Shown here: positions 58,188-64,000 of the stretch, piece by piece
How the letters are laid out: every line of letters starts with the position of its first letter
How positions within the stretch are numbered: position 1 is the stretch's first letter
NCBI GenBank assembly: GCA_946187325.1
Contig: CAMHQC010000005.1
Location: 30,823-94,822, forward strand
Reading direction: 5' to 3'
DNA: 64,000 nucleotides
DNA from: an uncultured Clostridia bacterium
GTDB lineage: Bacteria > Bacillota > Clostridia > Oscillospirales > Acutalibacteraceae
Notes under the pieces: model-generated
The model's input: the letters and a program-made list of their open reading frames with translations, nothing else
The model's database searches: none
What the model was told of the DNA's origin: nothing
Translations under genes and position numbers: made by a program

Positions 58188-61022
58188 TTATTTTACTTTA
58201 ACCTTAATCTTCTTAAATACGCCGTTCTGAGCGTAAGCGTATACGTAAGTAGCACCCTTCTTCTTAGCCTTAATCTTACCGCTTGACGATACGGTAGCTA
58301 TCTTAGTATTAGCTGACTCGTACTTAATCTTGCGGTGGTTCTTAACCTTACCCTTAGCCATCTTGACTTTCTTGGTAATCTTAATCTTAGCAGTCTTACC
58401 CTTCTTGAGTGTGAAGCTTGCTTTCTTAACCTTAAGGCTCTTATAGTTAGTAACCTTGCCGCCCTTAGTAGCAACGTGCATTACCTTAGAAGCGGAAATT
58501 ACCTTACCCTTAGAGTTAACAGCGAGTACGAGATACTTGTAGTATGTACCCTTCTTTAAGCCCTTATGAGTAAAGCTCTTGCCTGTAGTAGTCTTGAGCT
58601 TCTTGAACGCGTTAAACTTACCGTTAGTCTTACCGCACTTGTTGCCCATTACGATATACTTCTTAGCGCCGGAAACCTTATTCCAAGTAAGCTTATTGGA
58701 CTTCTTGGTAGTCTTTGAAACCTTAGCCTTTAGCTTATTAAATACGCTTCCCTTGGGATCGGCGTCGCTCTTAGCCTTAGCGAGAGCGTTTATCGCGGAT
58801 TTCTCATCGGGATTCTTGCTGAAGTTAACCTTAGAGGGAGCGAGTGTGGACGGCTGAGTAGCCTTTGTAGGAGCTGCTGTAGGAGGCTGTGTTACGGGAG
58901 CGGCTGTTACAGGAGCAGTAGTCGGAACAACTACAAGAGTTGTAGTAGCTTCGGGAGATGTCGTCGCGTACGGATCGGGAGTAGGATCAGTATCTGAGGT
59001 CTCGGTAGCTATAGGAATAGTAGTTTCCTCAGTCGCGGAGGTTGTGGGAACTTCGGGAGCGATAACGATATTGGAGATAATGTTATCAGCCGCGGAAGCC
59101 TTAGCTCCGCCCGAGATATAATCGGTGCTGATAGAACCTAAATCCATAAGGTCGAGATAAACGTCAGCCTCGCCTGTAGCGCCTGCTTTTACGGTAAATG
59201 TAAGAGAGATAACGTCTCCACCGTTACGGAAATCGTATGTACCCTTCTGAGTTTCGGGATCAACGCTCGTGAACGAGAACATCATTGTATCGGACGCGGC
59301 GTTTAAGTTATAGATAGTCTGAGTGTTCAGAGTGGTAAACATTGAGCTCTGGTTATTATATTTAGCCTCTAAAGCGAGCTTAGAGCCGTCGTAAGTTACA
59401 ACGCCCTTACCGTAAGCGAGCAAGTCGGCTAAAGTCATTCTGTAAGTAACCTTCGCGTGAGCCTTATCGCAAACGATTTTCTGAACTTCGTCGGTGATAT
59501 TTGAAGAAGCGTTAATTACAAGGTTCGGAGCGGCGTCTGTAGCGACATCTTCGCTCTTAGGCTCTGTTACAGGTACCTCGGAGATAACCTGAGAAATCTC
59601 TACGTTATCGTTTTTGATAACCGAGTTATCAACATAGTTAGTGTTCTTGGAGTCGAGGTCAATCATATTAAGGTAAACGTAAGCCGTACCCGCGGTAGTT
59701 GAGCTCTTGCGTGTAAATACGAGATTTACTAAAACTCCGCCGTTAGTAAAGTCAAACGCGCCGTTTGTACCCGAGAAGTTGAACTTCGCGGTCGAGGGAG
59801 CGTAGTTGAGGTTATAAGTAGCGCCCTTAATAACGGTAAACATAGAATCCTTGGTGTTGTATGTCGGAGAAAGGTTGAGCTTTGAGCTGTCGTAATAAAC
59901 GGTAAACTCGCCGTCGTCAAGCTTCTCGAAGCTCTTGAGATAGTAAGTAACGGTTACTGTGTTGCCGCTAACCTTTACTCTTGAGCCTGATGTATCCAAG
60001 TTAGACTTAGCGGATACATAGAGGTTCTCGTTCTCGTCAGCCGAAGTGGGATCGGTCGGGAACGGAGTAGTTTCGGGAGCCGCGGTTACGGGCTGCGTAA
60101 CGGGAGCAACAGTTGTAGGAGCAACTGTCTCCGAAGGCTCGGGAGTTGTTGTAGGCTCGGGATCGGTTACGGGATCAGTTTCAGGATCGGTTTCGGGATC
60201 GGTAGGAATAACAATCTCTCCGCCACCGTCGCCGCCGTCGCCGCCGTCGCCACCGTCGCCGGTGTCACCCCAAAGACGTACATTATAGTGACCTTTATCA
60301 TCCTGAGTACCGTCAAGCCAGTATCCTTCAACACTTACATCAGTAACATCAACAGTCTGAGCGCCGCTGCCGTTATTGAATACATAACCTGTAGCGTCGG
60401 AAGGAACAGTAGCTGAGAAGTTAGTGCTTCCATAGCCGTTATCGCCGTCGTTATTCATCGCGATACCGGGCCATTTAGTTTCTGACGAACCGCCCCAGTA
60501 ATGAACGTACATCGAACCCCAACCGAGGTTATCTGTTACGTGAATAATTGTTGTGTCGCCGGAGCCGCCGCCTTGCTCTCCGCCGCCTTGCTCGCCGCCG
60601 CCTGAGCCGCCGGGCCAAGGAATAGCGACAAAGTGACCTTTGTCATCCAAAGTACCGTCGGTATAATAACCTTCAGCTGTGAAATCCGTAATATCGGAGG
60701 TCTGCGCGCCGTTACCGTTGCTAACAACGCAACCCACAGCTCCGTCGGGAACGTCGATAGTAAAGTACGTTTCGCCGTAATCGTTATATTCGGGGTTATT
60801 ACCCGGATCCCCGGGCCACGCGGCAGTGATGGGGTTACCGCCCTCATCCCACGCGTAAACATATACACTACCCCAACTCTGATTATCGGTAAACTTAAAT
60901 GAGGAAGCGCCTGTTGTTTGTTTGTCTGTCTCAGCGGCGGAAACACCCATAACGGAAACAACCGAAACGAGCATTAAAGCAGCTAAGAAAATGCTTAAAA
61001 ATTTCTTGAAAGATGTTTTCAT
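58188..61022 (-). CDS. Secreted scaffold-like protein: two starch-binding-like and two cohesin-like modules
   Basis: A 944-residue secreted protein. Signal peptide 1-30. Two CBM26-like modules (about 41-138 and 158-252) share W-G-S-x-Y-V, WPG, a cold GNGAQT/GSGAQT strand and GxxxDGTxDDKGH. Gly-rich and Pro/Thr-rich linkers surround them. Two cohesin-like modules (about 333-478 and 500-653) each show YDSSKL/YDGSKL, a hydrophobic core around MFT, FDFTNGG/YDFRNGG and a final VNLVFT/ISLTFT strand with VYLNMIDL/VYLDLMDL. After a second Thr/Pro linker come a fibronectin III-like domain (about 762-855) and a basic Ig-like domain (about 860-944). No LPxTG or dockerin. It probably anchors dockerin-bearing amylases to starch and the cell surface. 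The CBM26 and cohesin names are by pattern, not by search. Confidence 0.8.
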   Translation of the reverse strand: MKTSFKKFLSIFLAALMLVSVVSVMGVSAAETDKQTTGASSFKFTDNQSWGSVYVYAWDEGGNPITAAWPGDPGNNPEYNDYGETYFTIDVPDGAVGCVVSNGNGAQTSDITDFTAEGYYTDGTLDDKGHFVAIPWPGGSGGGEQGGGEQGGGSGDTTIIHVTDNLGWGSMYVHYWGGSSETKWPGIAMNNDGDNGYGSTNFSATVPSDATGYVFNNGSGAQTVDVTDVSVEGYWLDGTQDDKGHYNVRLWGDTGDGGDGGDGGDGGGEIVIPTDPETDPETDPVTDPEPTTTPEPSETVAPTTVAPVTQPVTAAPETTPFPTDPTSADENENLYVSAKSNLDTSGSRVKVSGNTVTVTYYLKSFEKLDDGEFTVYYDSSKLNLSPTYNTKDSMFTVIKGATYNLNYAPSTAKFNFSGTNGAFDFTNGGVLVNLVFTRKSSTTAGTAYVYLNMIDLDSKNTNYVDNSVIKNDNVEISQVISEVPVTEPKSEDVATDAAPNLVINASSNITDEVQKIVCDKAHAKVTYRMTLADLLAYGKGVVTYDGSKLALEAKYNNQSSMFTTLNTQTIYNLNAASDTMMFSFTSVDPETQKGTYDFRNGGDVISLTFTVKAGATGEADVYLDLMDLGSISTDYISGGAKASAADNIISNIVIAPEVPTTSATEETTIPIATETSDTDPTPDPYATTSPEATTTLVVVPTTAPVTAAPVTQPPTAAPTKATQPSTLAPSKVNFSKNPDEKSAINALAKAKSDADPKGSVFNKLKAKVSKTTKKSNKLTWNKVSGAKKYIVMGNKCGKTNGKFNAFKKLKTTTGKSFTHKGLKKGTYYKYLVLAVNSKGKVISASKVMHVATKGGKVTNYKSLKVKKASFTLKKGKTAKIKITKKVKMAKGKVKNHRKIKYESANTKIATVSSSGKIKAKKKGATYVYAYAQNGVFKKIKVKVK

Positions 61023-61058
61023 TAAACAATCCCCCTTATAGATATTTGTACATTATAT

Positions 61059-61064
61059 ATTTTA
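61059..61064 (-). promoter_or_regulatory. -10 box of the scaffold-like gene
   Basis: Minus strand: extended -10 TGG-TAAAAT (61064-61059), about 37 bases before the ATG. There is no good -35 at the normal distance, which fits activator dependence. Confidence 0.55.
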
Positions 61065-61088
61065 CCATAGAACGACATAAAATATCTA

Positions 61089-61104
61089 TTGACAAAATAG
61101 TCAA
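61089..61104 (-). promoter_or_regulatory. Shared palindromic operator, copy 1
   Basis: TTGACAAAATAGTCAA on the plus strand, an imperfect palindrome (TTGAC/GTCAA). It ends 24 bases upstream of the -10 box. A near-identical copy stands at the same place before the pullulanase gene. Confidence 0.65.
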
Positions 61105-61160
61105 AATCAAGCCCTTGAATATGTACGATATTTCTAAATTGAAAAAAACATAAAAATAAA

Positions 61161-61186
61161 ACCGCTTCCGATTTAACGAAAGCGGT
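61161..61186 (-). terminator. Terminator of the pullulanase gene
   Basis: Minus strand: ACCGCTTTCG/CGGAAGCGGT stem with loop TTAAAT, then TTTATTTTT. Confidence 0.9.
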
Positions 61187-61196
61187 CTTAATATTT

Positions 61197-63593
61197 TTAC
61201 TCGATTCCGGCGATAATTCTCTGAATCTTAGCAGCGTCCTTAATACTGATGTTACCGTCGCCGTTCATATCGGCGAGAGCGAGCTGTTCAGCGTCGAGAG
61301 TTTCGAGCTTAGCGATATTTTTCTGAATCAAGGTAGCGTCCTTGATGCTGAGATTTCCGTCACGGTTAACGTCGCCTTTTTGATACTTAGGAGTAGTATC
61401 GGGAGCGGTTGTTATAGGCGCGGTAGTTGTAGGAGCTTCGGTGGGTTTAGCGGTAGTCGGCTCGACTACGGGCTTCTCGAAGCTGTCCTTATCCACGGCA
61501 ACCACCATCGAATATCCGTCCACGGTAAATGTGCCGTTATTTACTTCGCCGAGCTTTTTAACGCCCGCGGAACTTGAATTCGCCAAAATTACCCAGTTAG
61601 TACCCTCGGAAGCGTTAATCGTATAGCTTTTTGAGGAGTTAGAGTTATTGGCGATAACGGCGAGTTTTTTCCATTCGCCCGAAGTATTATTAGTCCAAAC
61701 CCCCGCGTAGATATTAGAAGCTTCCTCGCCCGAGTAGCACTTATAGCCCGAAAGCGAGCCTTTTGTATTATCTCTGAGCGGGGAGAACTTCTCTCGAATC
61801 TCTCTCATACCCTTGTAGTAAGAAACGATATCGGCGTTAGTCTGAGCGTTGCCCCAGTCAATCATATTGAGAGAAGCGGAGCTACAATAGCTGTTTTCGT
61901 CGTTATCCTTAGAACGTCCCATCTCCTCGCCCGCGAGGGTGAATGTTATACCCTGGGACATATTAAGAAGTCCGCCCGCGAGCTTATTCTGCTTTACGAA
62001 AGTATCGTTTCTTTGGCGGAAGTTAGTCGCGCCCTGAGAAGCGGCTAATCTGTCCCACAAGGTCTGGTTATCGTGGCAAGAGGTATAGGTTACGGTTTGG
62101 GACGGCTGTTTTGAAGTCCACTGGTAATTCGTCGGATTATGGGTACCATCGACATTACCCTTAATTCCTTCGGTAAGCTCCTTGTAGGAATCTTTTTCAC
62201 CCTGAACCCAGCCTTTTCCTTTAAGCTCGAATACCGAGCCTTTAATAGCGTCGCGGATACCGTCGTTAAAGATACCGATACGCTCGTTGAGGTCGGTTGA
62301 ATAGAAACGGTCGGCGGGCATAAACTTTTTGCCTGTACAGGTGGTATCGGGATAGGTACAGTCACCGCCTGTCCAGCCCTCGCCCCAGATAGTGAGGCGC
62401 GGATCGACCTTATCCATCTCGGCTCTTAAAAGGTTCATAGTTTCAACATCATGAACACCCATAAGGTCGAATCTGAAACCGTCGATATGGTACTCGTTAA
62501 CCCAATACATACACGACTGAATCATAAAGTTTCTGAACATTCTTCTCTCGGAAGCGGTTTCGTTACCGCAGCCCGAGCCGTCGGAGAACTTGCCGTTAGA
62601 CTGCATACGATAGTAGTAGTTCGGAACGCAAGCCTCGAACGAGGAGTTTGTATCGGCGGTATGGTTATAAACAACGTCCATAACTACGGAAATTCCTGCT
62701 TTGTGGAGCGCCTGTATCATCTGTTTACACTCTTTAATTCTAACATTACCGTCGTAGGGATTAGAGGAATAAGCGCCCTCGGGAACGTTATAGTTAACGG
62801 GGTCGTAGCCCCAGTTAAACTGGTCGTTAGAGCCTGTTTCGTCGATAGAATTTTTGCTGAAATCATAGAACGGCGTAATCTGTACGGTAGTAACGCCGAG
62901 GTTTTTAAGGTAATCGACCAAAGTCGGAGTTTTACCCGCGTTATTCAGGGTAGTACCTGTTTCGGTAAAGGCTAAATATTTACCGCGGTTTTTAGAGGAT
63001 ACGCCCGATTTACTGTCGTAGGAAAAGTCCTTAACGTGAACCTCCCAAACGTAAGAATTGGTATTCTTATCGAGAAGCACGTGAGCGTCGGAGCTCCAGC
63101 CCTCAGGATCGGTGGAGTCGAGGTCTACAATCTGGGAACGCTGACCGTTAACGCCTGTCGCGACGGAATATATGTCCTGAGTTTCTTTAGTCGTGGTGTT
63201 AGAACCCGTAACATTTTTCGCGGTTACGGTATAGGTATAGAACTTGTTTTTATAATCGCCGTTAAGGGTTTTTGACCACACGCCCTTGTTGTTAGAGAGG
63301 TCTGTTGTACTGATTTTACTACCGCCGCTGCCCTCGGAGTAGAGGTTCAGCTTAACGCTTGTAGCGGTAGGCGCCCAAACCTTAAAGGTAGTAGCGTTTT
63401 TAGTATAAGTCGCGCCGAGGTCGTTACCGTCGTAGCCGTACTGTGTGTCGAGATTCTGGGAAGCGTTAGTATAGCTGTTATTCGCTTTAGATTCCGATTT
63501 AGAGGTATCGACAGCGTAAACGCTCACCGCGGCGGAAACCGTAAGAGCGACGGCTAAAACTACGCCGACGGTCTTTTTTAAATACTTTTTCAT
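61197..63593 (-). CDS. Secreted type I pullulanase with C-terminal dockerin
   Basis: Pullulanase cuts alpha-1,6 branches of starch and pullulan. The 798-residue protein has a signal peptide (1-27), a CBM48-like N-terminal module (about 50-150), and a GH13 barrel. The type I signature is FNWGYDPVNYNVPEG. The four GH13 regions are DVVYNHT, GFRFDLMG (nucleophile Asp376), WGEGW (acid/base Glu405) and SCHDNQ (Asp508). After a Pro/Thr linker, residues 737-798 form a dockerin with two calcium loops, DVNRDGNLSIKD and DMNGDGNISIKD. It thus should dock onto a cohesin-bearing scaffold; the adjacent gene encodes a candidate. SD GAAAGGAAAG. Confidence 0.95.
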   Translation of the reverse strand: MKKYLKKTVGVVLAVALTVSAAVSVYAVDTSKSESKANNSYTNASQNLDTQYGYDGNDLGATYTKNATTFKVWAPTATSVKLNLYSEGSGGSKISTTDLSNNKGVWSKTLNGDYKNKFYTYTVTAKNVTGSNTTTKETQDIYSVATGVNGQRSQIVDLDSTDPEGWSSDAHVLLDKNTNSYVWEVHVKDFSYDSKSGVSSKNRGKYLAFTETGTTLNNAGKTPTLVDYLKNLGVTTVQITPFYDFSKNSIDETGSNDQFNWGYDPVNYNVPEGAYSSNPYDGNVRIKECKQMIQALHKAGISVVMDVVYNHTADTNSSFEACVPNYYYRMQSNGKFSDGSGCGNETASERRMFRNFMIQSCMYWVNEYHIDGFRFDLMGVHDVETMNLLRAEMDKVDPRLTIWGEGWTGGDCTYPDTTCTGKKFMPADRFYSTDLNERIGIFNDGIRDAIKGSVFELKGKGWVQGEKDSYKELTEGIKGNVDGTHNPTNYQWTSKQPSQTVTYTSCHDNQTLWDRLAASQGATNFRQRNDTFVKQNKLAGGLLNMSQGITFTLAGEEMGRSKDNDENSYCSSASLNMIDWGNAQTNADIVSYYKGMREIREKFSPLRDNTKGSLSGYKCYSGEEASNIYAGVWTNNTSGEWKKLAVIANNSNSSKSYTINASEGTNWVILANSSSAGVKKLGEVNNGTFTVDGYSMVVAVDKDSFEKPVVEPTTAKPTEAPTTTAPITTAPDTTPKYQKGDVNRDGNLSIKDATLIQKNIAKLETLDAEQLALADMNGDGNISIKDAAKIQRIIAGIE

Positions 63594-63636
63594 ATCAACT
63601 TTCCTTTCGCATTAAATTTCAAAACTTAACATTACT

Positions 63637-63645
63637 ATTTTAACA
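63637..63645 (-). promoter_or_regulatory. Extended -10 box of the pullulanase gene
   Basis: Minus strand: TGT-TAAAAT (63645-63637), about 45 bases before the ATG. No good -35 at normal spacing. Confidence 0.55.
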
Positions 63646-63665
63646 TATAGAAAGGATTAATACTA

Positions 63666-63681
63666 TTGACAATATAATCAA
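63666..63681 (-). promoter_or_regulatory. Shared palindromic operator, copy 2
   Basis: TTGACAATATAATCAA on the plus strand, ending 23 bases upstream of the -10 box. Extended by three bases on each side, it matches copy 1 in 20 of 22 positions. Confidence 0.65.
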
Positions 63682-64000
63682 AATTACGGCAGATTATTTG
63701 GAGGTAGTTAGGGATGTAGATTAATTCGCAATGCGCGATTATTTTATATAAGCAAATAAAAAATTGCGTAAAAGTATGCAATTATTCCCTGTTTTGCGCT
63801 ATTAGTAGAGGGAGTTTTCCGCTAAACTGTAGCAGTCTTAGTTAAGGTTGTGGAAGATGGTGGAAGATAAAATAATTCATCTTCCACGCAAAAAAACCGG
63901 TAATAATGCGGGTTTGGGGTGTGTTGTGTAAGATTGGAAGTAAAACTATATACATTATAAATATTTTTATAAAAAAATTAAATTTTTTTAAATTATATAA
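63682..64000. other. AT-rich non-coding end of the window
   Basis: About 320 bases with no ORF I can support. It contains the GTGGAAGAT repeats described separately and ends in a long A/T-only stretch. Confidence 0.45.
63850..63887. repeat. Tandem GTGGAAGAT pair facing one ATCTTCCAC arm
   Basis: GTGGAAGAT at 63850-63858 and 63860-63868, and the complementary ATCTTCCAC at 63879-63887, followed by GCAAAAAAA. Either copy can form a hairpin with the right arm, so two mutually exclusive stems are possible. Confidence 0.5.

Noticed and set aside
60046..60288. Plus-strand ORF rich in Gly/Val/Ser/Pro inside the scaffold-like gene
   Set aside because: It is the antisense reading of the Pro/Thr and Gly/Asp linkers; repetitive codons keep it open. 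No SD.

Overview
This 64 kb window looks like a chromosome segment of a low-to-moderate GC, spore-forming, Gram-positive anaerobe of the class Clostridia, most likely Ruminococcaceae/Oscillospiraceae and plausibly Ruminococcus-like. The reasons are a complete spoIIA operon (spoIIAA-spoIIAB-sigF), Gram-positive gene neighbourhoods (ylxM-ffh-rpsP-khpA-rimM-trmD; phoH-ybeY-dgkA-era-yqzL-recO; recA-recX-rimO-pgsA-cysS), strong SD sequences, canonical TTGACA/TATAAT promoters, and a dockerin-bearing amylolytic enzyme next to a surface protein with cohesin-like and starch-binding-like modules. I see no rRNA, tRNA, IS element, phage or CRISPR array; nearly everything is core genome.

Layout. 0-7.8 kb (minus): rsmD, uvrC, ptsH, then the ylxM-ffh-rpsP-khpA and rimM-trmD groups with a polysaccharide deacetylase between them. 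8.1-16.4 kb (plus): phoH (apparently without a standard start codon), ybeY, dgkA, era, a 57-residue yqzL-like gene overlapping recO, recO, mutS2, a DUF1858 gene, trmK and a Nif3-like gene. 16.5-29.3 kb (plus): trmB, a lipoprotein, a two-component system, yqhQ-prmC, recA-recX-rimO-pgsA-cysS, a PdaB-like deacetylase whose start codon lies in a terminator-like hairpin, and a RelB/ParE-type toxin-antitoxin pair. 29.5-35 kb: queT with a structured leader, an 83-residue conserved-looking small gene with a two-hairpin leader, a phosphohexomutase, a probable free-standing small RNA, a small membrane ORF and a GH31 alpha-glucosidase. 35-43.8 kb (minus): an almost complete aromatic amino acid operon (aroE-aroK, aroF-tyrA-aroB-aroA-aroC-pheA) ending in a membrane acyltransferase. 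44-48 kb (plus): acpP, a GT-C glycosyltransferase, proS and metA. 48.2-57.1 kb (minus): spoIIA operon, folC, an rsmI/N6-methyltransferase pair, ferredoxin, a BspA-like LRR surface protein, ricT, holB and a phosphoesterase. 57.2-58.1 kb (plus): three small unknown genes. 58.2-63.6 kb (minus): the surface scaffold-like protein and a secreted type I pullulanase with a C-terminal dockerin.

The most interesting part is the last 6 kb. A secreted pullulanase carrying a dockerin lies immediately upstream of a secreted protein built as two starch-binding-like modules, two cohesin-like modules and a basic fibronectin/Ig-like C-terminus. This is the architecture expected of an amylosome, a cell-surface starch-degrading complex. 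Both genes have their own promoter, and both promoters carry a near-identical palindromic element (TTGACAAwATArTCAA on the plus strand) at the same distance upstream of the -10 box, suggesting one shared regulator. The cytoplasmic GH31 enzyme, the phosphohexomutase and HPr would fit downstream use of the released sugars, but that link is inference.
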